Assembly (NCBI RefSeq): GCF_036711975.1
Contig: NC_091972.1
Location: forward strand, 11,909,001 to 11,973,000
Direction: 5' to 3'
Length of the DNA stretch: 64,000 nucleotides
DNA from: Onthophagus taurus
Lineage: Eukaryota; Arthropoda; Insecta; Coleoptera; Scarabaeidae
A program made the translations under genes and the position numbers. Positions 1 through 12,697 of this stretch are shown here, in pieces. The number at the start of each line of letters is the position of its first letter. The first letter of the stretch is position 1. Under the pieces are notes generated by a model, which saw only the letters and a program-made list of their open reading frames with translations, was not told the origin of the DNA and searched no databases.

Positions 1-780
1 ACACAAATCTTGGAAAAACCGACAAAGTTGTAGAATAATTTTGCCTATATTCGTTAATCACAACCATAAGCAAATTTATTTGGAATTTTTGTGAGATTAC
101 ATGTATCTTCACCCATTGATATTGAAAACAAGTTACGGGGAAGGAACAGAGCATCAAGATTCGATTTCAAAGACGAAAAAGTGATTCATAACCTTAACAA
201 AGATATATTTTTGATGGTTGTTAACTATTATAGCAGAGTTTGGTTGTGGCCAAGGAGCTACAATTGAGAGCTTTAAAGATAAACCCTGATTGAGGTAGCA
301 CCCAGAAACCAGTAATGATAAAGCACAGCAAATTTGATGTACAAGTAATTATTATGTACTAAGACAGTGAAAATACGTTGGGTTGTTGGTGGCCAAGGTA
401 CTACAATAAAACATTTTAAAATTAAACTCAATTTAGGTAATGCCTCGATTGCAAGATCATCACAATTTTGCTGAGGAGTGGAAATTCAATTTTTTCCGAT
501 ACCAAAAATTGTAGGCATCTTCAAAGGTTTCGATTGTATGGTATTATTAACCATTCCATACTAATGCAGCAAAGATATATGTTTGGAAAGATCGTTTTCG
601 CCACTCAGGTTTTTTGACGAAGATAATGTACAAGCTTGGTACATAAGTAATTATTGTGTATTAATGCAGTAAAAATACATTTTTGCTGGTCGTGAAAGAT
701 CGTAGCAAAGGTCCTACAATCACCATCCTTGCAGATACAAGCATCGCTACTATATTACACAAATAATCATTGCATACTGA
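1..780. repeat. degenerate dispersed/tandem repeat, about 150-250 bp spacing
   Basis: Similar phrases recur: a 'ggccaaggNNCTACAAT' core near 247, 391 and 700, and 'acaagtaattattatgtact'-like blocks near 341, 641 and 755. A related block (ggccgaggcactgcaattgag) appears near 11360 in a pointed intron, so the family is dispersed as well as locally repeated. No coding potential is seen. The copies are strongly diverged, so unit length is only approximate. Confidence 0.4.
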
Positions 781-1384
781 GATAGCATAGATATATGTGC
801 TGGTCATAAAAAGTTAGAACAGAATTAACACATCGAATTTGCTAAGCAAAACTTTTCACAAACTTTGGCGTTAAAGAAACTTTCTTTTAGAGTGTTGTTT
901 GCATTAAGAGTATTAGAAAAATTAAAAATTTATTAATTTTTCATTAAAATCATTAACTTTTGTCAAATTGTTTCCAACCTCTCGTTCCTCTTTTCTTTTC
1001 CAACGTTTCATGTTGCGGAACCCTTCACAATCTCTCATCAACTCTAAACCATCCATCGGCTTTAACACTTCATTTTTTTTCTACTAATTTTGACAAGACT
1101 TTCAAGATCACAAAATATCTATAATTTTGATATTACATAAATTCGATCCACTAAGGTGTAATGTGAGCTGAATTGCCAACATTGCCATAAAAATGTTTAT
1201 ATAATCAAAAATGGTGAGCTTTGATTCCAGCACTGAATTATATAAAAATAAAGCTAGTCTAAACATTGAGAATTGAAATTTGTAAAAGAAAAATTCTTTT
1301 TGATTAAAATTTCTTGAATCCTGAAATTTTCAGTGTTTTACCGGTTGATTATAAAAGCTCTCTCTCCCCATAAGCAATAACCAC
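781..1384. other. AT-rich upstream sequence, no gene seen
   Basis: AT-rich DNA directly upstream of the GC-rich pointed start region. I see no open frame, RNA gene or clear repeat here. It may carry regulatory sequence of the downstream gene or belong to a large intron of longer isoforms, which cannot be decided from the window. Confidence 0.3.
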
Positions 1385-1385
1385 C

Positions 1386-1594
1386 ACTATAAAATAGGGA
1401 ATCCAAGTGGTTTGTTGGCGGGTGGAGTGGGGGGGGCAGGCGTTGTTCGTTCAAAGCCAACTGAGCGCACGTTCGGGCGGACGTCGGAACGCGTTCAGCC
1501 AGTCTGAAATCGACCGTTGCGCGAGACTTCTTAACACGCTCTTACGACGGTAGTGACGTAGAGTAGCGCCGCCACGGAATCTGTCAAGAGCACG
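1386..1594 (+). promoter_or_regulatory. putative promoter and 5' leader of the short pointed isoform
   Basis: A TATA-like tataaaata lies at about 1388-1396 and is followed by a sharp switch from AT-rich DNA to a GC- and CpG-rich stretch (about 1415-1590) that ends at the ATG at 1595. This composition stands out from its surroundings and fits an alternative promoter with its 5' leader. The transcription start itself is not determined. Confidence 0.4.
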
Positions 1595-4500
1595 ATGGTG
1601 CTGCAGAGGTTAGATCTAGTCGATTCTAGTGAGAGATTCTACGGGGATTGTCCGATTCCGGCTTCTTCAGCCACTTACACCAACCTGGATATTAACGCCT
1701 CCACACACACCACTTGTACAGTGGTACCCCCAGGTTCGTACAACACAAATATCAATCTGAACAAGCTTAAACAATTATCAATGAATTTAAATGTTATAAA
1801 AAAAGTTTGTTTGAACATTTAAAAAATGATAGATGATCATTTCCGTTTGTAATGGAAACTATTAAAATTCTTTACGCAACAGTTTGCATTACTAGCAAGC
1901 CGGATGTTGTAGTTAATTGGATACAACGTCAAATTTACTGCAATTGTTAGTTTTACTCGATGAATTGTAACTTTAAACAAAACTAATCCTTTTTCTATTT
2001 CTAAACGGTTTCCCTTTCTTAAGTTCTAAATTAAATTAAAATTTAAAATAGAGATGCTTACCTTCGTTATTATCTAATAAAAATTCTTTATTATTTGAGG
2101 GTTAATCTATAAATAAGAACCTTTTAAAAGCATAACAGGGGGAGTTTAAAAAATTTAAGAAGGGGCGCACGTCAAAAGCTCCACACTATTACAAGTACAG
2201 AAGAAAAAAGCTGCGGGGTCACGACGCGTGACGCAACGCGTAAAATATTACGGCAATCCGGTTGTTTAACCACTTATAAATATGAAAGAGAAAGGAAGTG
2301 TAATGGCCCTAATAGCAGATCGTTTGTAGACAAGAACTTCTTTTACATATCAAATATTTACCCACATTTAGATTATTACACAGTGTAAAATTTCTTATTA
2401 CAAAAAAAAGCTGAAATAAAAAAATTTTCAGTTAGATTCAAACCTGCGAGGCAACACACTTGAAAAGGGCTGTTTTAAGAAGGGCCAACTGTCACAACAG
2501 CTGACCTTCGACTGCCGTATGCCATCCCACCTGTTGATTTTTAGTCGCGAGCCTTAATAGTGTGGAAAATCAAAAAAAATTTCAAAAAAAAATAGTTCTA
2601 ATAATTACTTCTTAATTATAGTTGCATTAAAATGTCATCATGTATATTAAGATATTGATGAATGTTTTAGTATGATTTTAGTCGCTATATATTTTAGGAG
2701 TATAGTTTTTGAATTAATTTGATTAAATTTTTATAAAAATAATCTTATTATATCTCAGACAAAAATCCAATAATAATAATAATAATAATTGTGGCGATCA
2801 ACTTTCGAAACTCTATCGCTGCTGGTTCGCCAGGTGTATAAAGTAAAGTTGCCGCCGCGCGCGCTTTTCTTGCGCAATAAGAAAGACCGAGAGCGAGATG
2901 TTTTTTCGAACGTTTAATACGAACGGCAAAAGCCGCGACGTAAATCAAAATCCGCATACGAACCTCGCCGATATTATTATTAAATACAAAACATAATCCG
3001 CGCCCGGTTAGAACACTACAATTGAATAATAAGCGAGAGAGCCCCGCGAAACCTTCGCTTATAAAACGACTCTCAGTTCGGTTCGGTTTTGCAACTTGCT
3101 TAAAAATCACAATGAGCACCGTTCAACTCTTAAGTATTACGAAATCAACTTGTAGAAACAGAAGTCGAAGTATATAGCCCGAGACATTTAAAGTTTAATC
3201 GATGGCACATGGTTTGTTCTAGATACAAGAAGCCGATAGTGATCTTTTTAATTTGACGGTTTTGCTCTTTATTTTATTTCAAACCTAGTCAAGACTTGAT
3301 TGTTTGAAATTGTATCCTTGAAAATTTTAATGTAATGTAGCAGATCTTTTCAACCGTAACTAACTTTTAATTTCATTATATTTCAAAATAACTTATTGAA
3401 CTACCTTATTTTATATTCAGAATCTATGATAAATATGATTCATTTCGATTTATATTTTTTTAAATTTTCCGGTTATTATCAAGATAATATTCGAGATACT
3501 ACTTCATTTGGTATATCCAAAACGGATTTAAAACAGATTTTTAATTTCCGGAGATGATTTTTGATGAATTATTAGGATTAAAATTTTTAACGATTTATAA
3601 GTGCCATAAAATGACAACACATTGATAAGTTATATACAGTAAAACCTCGATATAATTGATTAATACGGAGATGGCAAAGTCCGTTATATCAAAAATTTGC
3701 ACATAAATTCCAACAGCTATACATCATTGCGTTCTTCTTTCTTCAAAATCATATAATGTTGAAAATATAAAAAATTAATCTTCATTTTTTAATAATTATC
3801 CCTGAAGATGGGACGTATTGACCGAAACATGTAAATAATAAGTAATAAAATTAGTTGGCTTAAACAGTTTTTACTTAGGAAACGTTTTATCAGTGTTTTT
3901 TCATGCTGATCCAATTTATATATATAAGTTTTCACTTAATAATTATCCCTGAAGATGGGGTATGTTGAACTAAACCTGAATGTTTCTAGTTCTAGGTCTA
4001 GTGTTAGTTCTACTTTTAGTTCAATCAAGATATATTACAATATAGCACTGAACAACAATTAAAACTAGAACTAATAGTAGTATTAGAACTAACACTAGAC
4101 CTAGAACTAGAAACATTCGGGTTTAGCCGTACGTCTCTAAAGACGGCTAAACCCGAATGTTTCTAGTTCTAGGTCTAGTGTTAGTTCTACTTTTAGTTCA
4201 ATCAAAATATACAACAATCTAGCATAGAATAGCAATTAAAACTAGAACTAACTGCAGACGCACGGCTAAACCCGAACGTTTCTAGTTCTAGTATTAATTC
4301 CCGTTTTAGTTCAATGTAAAATATACAACAATCTAACCATGTATAACAACTAAAACTAGAACTAACACTAGCATTAGAACTAACACTAGACCTAGAACTA
4401 GAAACATTCGAATTTAGCCGTACGTCTTTAAAGACGGTTAAACCCGAATGTTTATAGTTCTAGGTGTAGTGTTAGTTCTACTTTTAATTCAATCAAAATA

Positions 4501-7500
4501 TACAACAATCTAGCATTGAATAACAATTAAAACTATAACTAATAGTAGCATTAGAACTAACACTAGACCTAGAACTACAAACATTCGAGTTTAGCCGTAC
4601 GTCTTTAAAGACTGCTAAACCCGAATGTTTATAGTTCTAGGTCTAGTGTTAGTTCTACTTTTAATTCAATCAAAATATACAACAATCTAGCATTGAATAA
4701 CAATTAAAACTATAACTAATAGTAGCATTAGAACTAACACTAGACCTAGAACTACAAACATTGGAGTTTAGCCATACGTCTTTAAAGACGGCTAAACCCG
4801 AATGTTTATAGTTCTAGGTCTAGTGTTAGCTCTACTTTTAATTCAATCAAAATATACAACAATCTAGCATTGAATAACAATTAAAACTATAACTAATAGT
4901 AGCATTAGAACTAACACTAGACCTAGAACTAGAACCATTCGAGTTTAGCCATACGTCTCTAAAGACTGCTAAACCCGAATGTTTCTAGTTCTAGGTCTAG
5001 TGTTAGTTCTACTTTTAATTCAATCAAAATATACAACAATCTAGCATTGAATAACAATTAAAAATAGAACTAACGCTAGCATTACAACGAACACTAAACC
5101 AAGAACTAGAAACATTCGGGTTTAGCCGTCTTAAGAGACGTACGGCTATCCCGAATGATTCTAGTTCTAGGTCTAGTGTTAGTTCTAGTTTAAATTTAAT
5201 GAAAGATATAGACTGAATAGATAACTCTGGGAATATCTATATATATTGTTTAATAATAGAGTCTTTAATTTAGCATTAATTTTTTTTTAATTCGAAATAT
5301 ATGTTTAAGTAAAAAAAATAATTAAAAATTTTTTTATGGTTTTTCGAAAAAAATAATCTCAGATAATAATATAAATAATGCAGGAGCCGGATAAGAAAAC
5401 GAAACTGGTTCACATAAATATACATGCTAGGCGCTTACCGCCACGTTGTAACTCTTCTTTTTCTTTTACCACCACTTCTCTTTAACTTTGCGATTCCCCA
5501 GTTTTCGTTTTTACTTATTCCTTTTTATTTTATTATTTTTTTTTTGGTTTCAAAAGAACTTCTCGATACCTCAAAGACGAGAAGTGGTATTATAATAATT
5601 AAGTAAAAACTCGCGAGGCGTTTGTGTACGCGCTAGAAAACGATCAAAAAGAAAATTTCGTTTTTTTTTTGCTTTAACTTTAACAGAAAAAAAAATTGAC
5701 CACGTCGGGGCCATCTCTTGCACACACACCAGTACAGGACGTTCACCGTTTAACCATTTTTTTTTCTTATTTTTTATTATTCTTCTTCTTAAGAGGTACT
5801 CCGAACTCCTCTGTGAAACGCGGTTTAAACGAGAAAGAAAGAGAGAGAGAGAAAGAGATTGAGGGCCTCGGAGTGCGCGCGGACTTGCAAGAGCAGTTTA
5901 CGTTAAAAATATAAACTGGTGTTGAACAGGTGCATCAAAAGCACCTGCCCGATGACCGACTCGAACTTTGTGTGTGTGTAACGGCCGCGGCGAAAGCACA
6001 CCGTAAAAGAAGGAGGAACATGAGTTGGTATAGGAAGAAGAATAAGGCTTTATTATACTGAAATATCAGAGGTTTTGGGGTTGCTAAAGATTTTCATCTC
6101 TTATCTAAGCAAAATTTATGGGTGGTGTAAAGGAAGAGATCTGCAAAAAGTGTCAAAACGTTGGCAGAATAAAAAATGTGTTTTGAAAATTTTTTTGATG
6201 GAATATGTAAATATGTTCTTAACATTGCGGTTAATATTTGGATTCTATCACTCAACTCGTCTAATACAGGACGTCCGGCAAACCAACGTCAAGTCAAGCA
6301 TATTAAATACCCGGGCAACAAAAGTATAATAAGTAATTTTAAACATGATCAACAAATAATCTTTATAGAAAATAATCCGCTCGCTCAGGAAATCCGCCAG
6401 AGTTTTGTTATCAATATCTTTTCTTTAATACTTAATTAACATAATAAACTTTAGTCGTCTTGCCAAAGTTATCTTTGACCACTTTGAAACTTCATTACAT
6501 TTTTCATACACATTTATTTGTTTTGCGATTCTGGGGTTGCTGTATGAAGCGGCTGAAGGTAACGGTTTTTGTTCAAAACGTTTATTGTTTCAATACCAAC
6601 CTTAATTATTTACTAACCAATCGGACCCGAGATGTTGCTAAATAAGCAATACGTCGCTAAGTGAAAACTAACAATCCGTGTATGCAAAATGGTCAGAATT
6701 TATTACTAAGATCGACGTAAAATCTTCAAGTAACAAACAATTTCTAAGAACATCATTTTTTTTGAAACATTTGAGCTAAAAATAAGTTATCTTCTTTTTT
6801 CAGAATCATATAATATTGAAAATATAAAAAAATAGATCTTCATTTTTTAATAATTATCCCTGATGATGGGATGTAAGACTGAAACATGTAAATAATAAGT
6901 TATAAAATTAGTTGGTTTAAATACTTTTTATTTAGGAAACTTTTTATCAGCGTCTGTTTATGTTGGACACTGACAAAACTTTTAGTAAATAAAAACTGTT
7001 TTAGCCAACTATGTTATTTCTTATTACTTACGTGTTTCGGTCAATACACCCCATCTTCAGGGATAATTATTCTGTTGTCTTATTGTATAAAGGAAAATTT
7101 TTCAATAATTTTAATTCTCTTCGATACATTAAAGTATTTTGTTGCGTAAAAAAAAATCTTTTCTGTTCGATGTGGTTTTGATCATTATCTCGGTTTGTTT
7201 AAAATTATCAAAACCACAAAAGAAAAATTCATGGTTATGTTTATCAACATATTATAATTTTGTTTTAAAATATTCATATAAAACGAAATAAATTAAATTG
7301 AACTGTGTTATGAAATTTATATTAATTAATTTTAATAACCAAGTATGTATATAATATATATATATACTGTATTAGTTTGGATCGAAGTTAACTCTGTTGG
7401 TAGGCGGAGCTGAATCTCCCCAATTAGAGTCCAGGCTCCGTTCTGGGCGTATCTCTCCGGACCAATACGAAAGGGGGCAAAGCGTTTCGCGGTCATCTCT

Positions 7501-10500
7501 GTGACCCGGACGCTTGGTGTTCAACATTGCCGTTCGTGTTCAGCATTGGCGGCAAGGCTATTGTTTTATTGACGGATAAAGTGGGGGCAGAAACAGAATT
7601 TTGACCGCCTGTATTCTCGGTATTTTATTCGCGCAGACTCCGCTCCACAAACTACATTCTTGGAAAAGATTTAGATGAAACGATCATCTTAAGAGAGATG
7701 ATTAAAACATGATTTTTAATACTGGAATTTTATGGCAGAAATTTTGGCAGAAATAAAATGTCCTCTTTATGTTTCTTTTGAAAAGTATAAACATAAATAT
7801 GAAGTTTAAAGAATTGTTAGTTGCGGAAATATAGAGATAAATAACCTTGCCGAGTTATTTTAAACCAAGGCAGGAATGTTAATGTTTACAAAAATCGTCC
7901 AATACCGATTTCTTTTATTTTAGGTGGTTATGGCCGCAGCCCCGCCTGCCCCCCAACGGAGGAGATCAGAGATGACAGTTCGCCACCGCCAGGACCTCCA
8001 CCCACTATGTTCCATTTACCAAGAAGTCCCACGTATCACCTAAAAGATGGTAAGAACCACAATTTTTTAATTTAATTATCCACCTAATCAAACATTTTCA
8101 TTTTCTTCATCTAGGATATATTAAAGGTTCGTGTCCTCCGAGTGAAACGGGGACTTACAGCGGCTTAGAAGGATTACCCGCAATGAACACCGAAGATCAA
8201 ACCCACTTTTTAGCTCCAAATCAACATTTCGGCGGCGACGAACACGAATATCAATCGTTAGATCATCAAACGCAACCGTACCTGGAAAATTCACCTGAAT
8301 TTTATGCAAATAATCCACTTATGGAAACCAAATATAATCCCCATCCATACATGAAGAATTATCCAAGAGGTAAAAACAAATCTTTAATTTCTAATTAACA
8401 TAAAAAACGTTTTGTTCTTGTTTTGATTAGGAACCGGAAGATATAATGATGGTTATAGTGAGACTTACCTCAATACATTCGATGGAACCCCATTTCAAAC
8501 AGTACCAAGTACCCCCGGAAATGGTCCCGATCAATGGACACATCCGGAAATGGGACACTTAACGCATCCTCACCCACATTCTCATCCCGCTTTTCATCCG
8601 GCTGGAATGACCGGAAGAGATCTTTTGGGACAACTTGGACCTGATACAAAACCAATGATTCAAAATGGTGTTTTGGCAGGGTATCCAAGTAATGCAAATG
8701 CAGGAGGAGCTTGTTTTACCGGTAAGAAAACACCTACTAACTACAACAATCATTGAAATTAAATTTAAAAGTATTCTTGACAGTATTTTAACTTTTTTGT
8801 TTGTTTGATTTTTTTCGAAAAATAGTTATTGTCTTTGGTTATGGAGTTAGTTTTAAAATATTAGTTGATATACTCAATTTTTATCAATTATGGACTTTTT
8901 GATGATTTATCTGTAACTTCTGAATAGCTGCAAAAAAAATTCGCATGAAGTGAAAAAATTTTGACAATGTTTGGATTTGGAGAAATGTTTTGAAGTATAA
9001 CTGCAAGAATGTCAATTCAACAAGACATTTGAAGAAGTGTTAACGAAGACTAAAGCAAAAGAAAACTTTTGGCGGCTAGTTTCGCATAGATCATATTACA
9101 TATAATTGTTTGGTATGAGGTTGATTCGCCAAAGAATCCTTATTACTTGGTTTTATTACTTGTTACGTCGTTATGAGTGTTATGTCCTCAATTAATGTCC
9201 ATCATTGAAATTATCTCAGTTATTATTGTTATTATCTCATTAAATGTGTGTCTATACCTAATGTATAGATTGCACGTTTCTATATGTATTGCTTTTTCAT
9301 GGTTTCTATAGCACTGAGGTTCACTGGGTGAGCAAAGAATGTTACATTCGGAAGGAGCATATGAAAATATTTTGATTTGATACTAAAACTTGATCAAAAC
9401 ATTTTTTTTGGTTTTATGCGCACAAAATCATAAGTATTACACTTTTTAGTGTAAAAAGCTGTAATAAAACTATAAATCATAACAAAAGCTTTGAATCTTT
9501 GAAAGATACAGTCCATGTACGAGTACAAAATGCGCCGAACAAAATTGTCAACTCTATTGGAACGGATTTCTTTCAATGCGCATGCGTCAAGTAACGAGAA
9601 AATATATTTGTTCCAGACTATTGAATGAATTTGAATAATGACGGATGGGTATATGAAGCAGTCCGTCGAGCGTTGGAAGTCTTGATTATAAGACCGATCT
9701 ACTTCATTTAGAACGGAATTTTTTAACTGCGTCTTATCATCAACTGATGGTCAAATTGCCGTTGAGACAAGTAATTTGAACTATATACAAAGTACTCCAA
9801 ATCGTTATACAAACTTGTGCTAGACACGTCTTTACAGATACTTTCTTTTGATTGGGTTACTGTAACATTTGATGTGATCCTTCCATCATTTCATAGCTTT
9901 TTAGCAAAAGAACATTTTTTTCACAAAGTTTCCTCAATATATCCTAATGTATTTATTTGGGAATTTAGCATCCTCCTTAGGTAGATGTCCAATCACCAAT
10001 AATATCATGCATGAACATGTTGTATATCGTTTTATCATGAACATAATCTTACTGATAATTGCGCCATTTTCATGTTCTTGGACCGTATTGCCACAAAATC
10101 TTGTAGTTTTTTGTAATTTTCTTATAATGAGTTCAAGAGTCTTATTCTGTCTACGTGGATATCTTAGGAATTGTAATATATACCATGTATCTATTAAATC
10201 TGAGGGTTTTATTTTGCTTAATTTGAGTGGCATAAAAGTTTTAATACATATTCGCATCAGAATTTGTTCTTTTATGTGGTAGTCAAACTCTAAAATTCTC
10301 TCTTAATGTTCATTGCAATGTTCCATAACTTTTTTTGGAACTTATGTGATCCAGCACATCTCTAGAATTATACAAATTATATGGTATTATTAATTTTACG
10401 AACCTTAGATGCTGCTTTACCACTGACACTCAAGGATATTTGTGTTAGATGTGCTAAATGGTCTAAATCTATTTGTTGTGTTCACTAAATTTCAAAAAAG

Positions 10501-12697
10501 ATTTTGTTTATCGCACTTAATACATATTTTTACTAGTAAGGTTATAACTTATAACACCAGCTTCCTCAAGAATGTGTTATTCACCTAAATCAGCATGAGC
10601 ATACACTTTGCTAAAATTAAAAACAACAGATTAGAGAATTCAACAACTTTGGATAGATTCTTATTGATGGGTTACCCTTCACAAGTTTCATAGAAAGTAA
10701 ATGAAATAACACTCTGAAAACGCCTCATTATACCTATAATAATAAATTCAGCCGCATTTCTAAAAACATTCCATAATTTATGGAATTATATGTTGAAATG
10801 AAATGTTTTTCAAAATCATCTGTTTTTATAACAATCTAAAAAATAATTTACAAAGTAGTGAAGGTAACGGTTCTTTTAAACACATTCATGTATTTCTTAG
10901 AAAAATAATCGGCTGAGCGAGTGAAATGCAGCAATGAGCATAATAATCAATCTTGCTATTGAAGCGATGGAACTTGTTTTGAATAACACGCTTAAGACTA
11001 TCATAATTTTAACTCCCGTTTAACATTGGACATATTAAATGCATATATTACTAACACTTTTTAAAAATATTCAGGTGTACATTCACCATTTAAATCATGG
11101 GTTAAAACGATCTTTATACCGTCTATCTCTGTTAAAAGAGGATGTTCATAAATATTACGCTTGGAACTCAGATCAAATATTAATGCTAAACGTATATATT
11201 AAAAGATAAATGTCTCAATGCTTTGGTTGCGGATCTTACTGCGTTATCAGCCGAATCCAATTACGTCAAAAACTTCAATCTTAATGATTAAACATTGAAC
11301 CAGAAAACTTTACGTTTTTATTCAAACGCAAAAAATACGGCTAATATAGGAAGTGATTACGGCCGAGGCACTGCAATTGAGATCTTCAACATTCACTTAA
11401 AATGTTAAGTACTAGTTATCCAACCAAGTTATGCAATTAGTGTCACCATCAGTTACCCATATTACTTTTTTCACAGAAACCTTTTTGCTATAACGGGAAG
11501 ATTTTCCAATTGCAGGATAAGATTTCCACTGATTTGACAAACATTCTAGAACAATAGCAGATTGTGTGGCAGTTTTAATCAAAAGAGCTAATCATCAATA
11601 AGTAGACTAAACATACCATCATATCATCAATTAAAACCATATTCTGAAAGTGCAGAACCGATAATCCAAGCTGCATTTATTTAAACCATCTGCACCTCAA
11701 ATCCACTAAATGTACATTGGATCGCTATTAAACAATAAAAAAAGGATTCTGATAATTAGTACTGTGAAGCATCATTAAAGATATTTACCTATCACTATGT
11801 AATATCACAAAGTAATCATGTAATAGAGATTCAAGGATGACTTGGAGCTTACACATCAACAACTAACTTAACCAGAGGTAGAACAGACTGCGTGAGTTGT
11901 ATCCATTAATCCATCGCAACTTAGAGCTGAGACTTCACATTTTGTTGTACAAAACACTGACTCACTAACAAGTGATGCGAGCGGATGCGCTCTAGTTTGT
12001 TCGAAATGAACAATTACGTAAGGTGCTAAGCTTGGAGCCGATTACAGACTTTATTTATCGGATAACCAGTTATTTTAGTATCAACTAATATTTAAATTTG
12101 TTGTTGGGTATTTAAATTTTAAATTGTGTTTCCCATATAAATTTACAACACTTGATGTGGAACGGCTTCTTGTTTCATGTCAATCTCGCTTTAATTTCAA
12201 TATTTTTCTGATTGAGATTTTAACAAACAATTAAGTTTCTCTTTTTAATGTTCTAAAGTATAAAACGATGTTTTTTCTTTTGTATTAATAGGAACTGGTC
12301 CCATTCAATTGTGGCAATTTTTATTAGAATTGCTAACAGATAAATCGTGCCAAGCTTTCATTTCGTGGACGGGTGATGGTTGGGAATTTAAACTAACGGA
12401 TCCGGACGAAGTGGCGAGACGCTGGGGATTACGCAAAAACAAACCGAAGATGAATTACGAAAAATTATCGCGGGGTCTTCGGTATTATTACGATAAGAAC
12501 ATCATTCATAAGACTGCGGGAAAGCGCTATGTGTACCGTTTCGTTTGTGATTTACAAAATTTACTTGGGTAAGTTCAAACAACCCAATTTTTTTATTCAA
12601 ATTAATTTATTTTGTGATTTCATTTAATTTCAGACATACTCCCGAAGAGTTACACGCAATGGTCGATCTCAAACCAGAAAAAAAAGATGACGACTGA
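1595..12697 (+). CDS. pnt: ETS-domain transcription factor, pointed-type, short (P1-like) isoform
   Basis: Exons 1595-1733, 7924-8049, 8115-8369, 8431-8721, 12292-12568 and 12634-12697 join in one frame to give 383 residues. Residues about 272-363 are a full ETS winged-helix domain ([12 protein letters not shown], the recognition-helix motif [24 protein letters not shown]), almost identical to Drosophila Pointed and vertebrate ETS1/2. It ends in a lysine/aspartate-rich tail. Upstream of the ETS domain the protein is rich in Pro, His and Gly with no Pointed/SAM domain, so this looks like the P1-type product with its own first exon; exons for a SAM-containing isoform would lie upstream of the window. 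In insects Pointed is the nuclear effector of Ras/MAPK signalling and binds GGAA/T sites. The first-exon call rests on frame, ATG and the donor at 1734, and is less certain than the ETS exons. Confidence 0.9.
1734..3635. other. first part of pointed intron 1, possible conserved regulatory blocks
   Basis: Mostly AT-rich, but with two GC/CpG-rich islands at about 2160-2270 and 2800-3080 that look unlike the surrounding intron and could be enhancers. A (taa)n microsatellite lies near 2769-2790. An open frame on the minus strand over 2748-3119 has low-complexity Ile ends and no recognisable domain, so I do not call it a gene. Confidence 0.35.
3636..3700 (+). repeat. pogo/Tigger-like terminal sequence
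   Basis: The sequence acagtaaaacctcgatat followed by a 'tccgttatat' motif resembles terminal inverted repeats of pogo-type DNA transposons. A close copy starts at 20241 and a reverse-oriented copy ends near 47450. No transposase is attached at any of the three, so these are non-autonomous ends or relics. Confidence 0.45.
3788..3905 (+). repeat. dispersed repeat with 'ccctgaagatggg...gaccgaaacatg' core, copy 1
   Basis: About 115 bp that recurs at 6845-6960 (same strand), at 6985-7075 (opposite strand) and in part at 3942-3970. The shared core is followed by 'aataataagtaataaaattagttgg'. The family is interspersed; I could not assign it to a named class. Confidence 0.55.
3970..5215. repeat. palindromic 177-bp satellite array (TAGAACTAG family), array 1
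   Basis: Unit starts (GGCTAA/TGCTAA/GGTTAA) fall at 4436, 4613, 4790, 4967 and 5144, exactly 177 bp apart, with shorter or diverged units before (4145, 4264). Each unit holds CTAGTTCTAGGTCTAGTG and, about 100 bp on, its reverse complement, so each unit can fold into a long hairpin. Units are joined by GTACGTCTTTAAAGAC-type palindromes. It lies in intron 1 of the pointed-type gene. Related sequence occurs near 17200, 20300-21160, 37020, 39225, 42000, 47180 and 62100. Confidence 0.85.
5216..6844. other. pointed intron 1, CpG-richer block at 5630-6030
   Basis: AT-rich intron interrupted by a GC-richer stretch with a (ga)n run near 5835-5860 and a pair of Snail-type E-boxes in inverted order (CAGGTGC at 5927, GCACCTG at 5941). 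Short open frames here have no recognisable domains. The rest is plain intron sequence. Confidence 0.35.
6845..7075. repeat. inverted pair of the 'ccctga(a/t)gatggg' dispersed repeat
   Basis: Copy 2 runs on the plus strand from about 6845 to 6960, and copy 3 on the minus strand from about 7075 to 6985. They are separated by only about 25 bp, so a transcript of this intron could fold into a long hairpin. The sequence matches the copy at 3788-3905. Confidence 0.55.
7380..7660. promoter_or_regulatory. GC-rich island in pointed intron 1, possible regulatory element
   Basis: About 280 bp of unusually GC-rich, non-repetitive sequence just upstream of the second coding exon (7924). I see no open frame of note or repeat. 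Such islands in developmental-gene introns are often enhancers or alternative promoters, but this is inferred only from base composition. Confidence 0.3.
8722..12291. other. pointed intron 4, no gene seen
   Basis: 3.6 kb of AT-rich intron between the linker exon and the ETS exon. Overlapping open frames on both strands at 9934-10282 have no domain and look like chance frames. A short stretch near 11350-11400 resembles the degenerate repeat at 1-780. Nothing else is recognised. Confidence 0.5.

Noticed and set aside
2748-3119. 123-codon minus-strand open frame in pointed intron 1
   Set aside because: Ends in an Ile run from a (taa)n microsatellite and has no domain; the GC-rich base composition alone keeps it open.
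5424-6439. Several short plus-strand frames
   Set aside because: Low-complexity Phe/Leu/Ile or overlapping in different frames, with no domain or splice logic.
6857-6895. Hammerhead ribozyme in the 'ctgatgatggg...gaaac' repeat
   Set aside because: The CTGANGA and GAAA core is there, but I could not form a stem II between them or a closing stem III, so I do not annotate a ribozyme.
9934-10282. Overlapping frames of about 110 codons on both strands
   Set aside because: No domain, odd composition, and lying inside an intron; open on both strands by chance.
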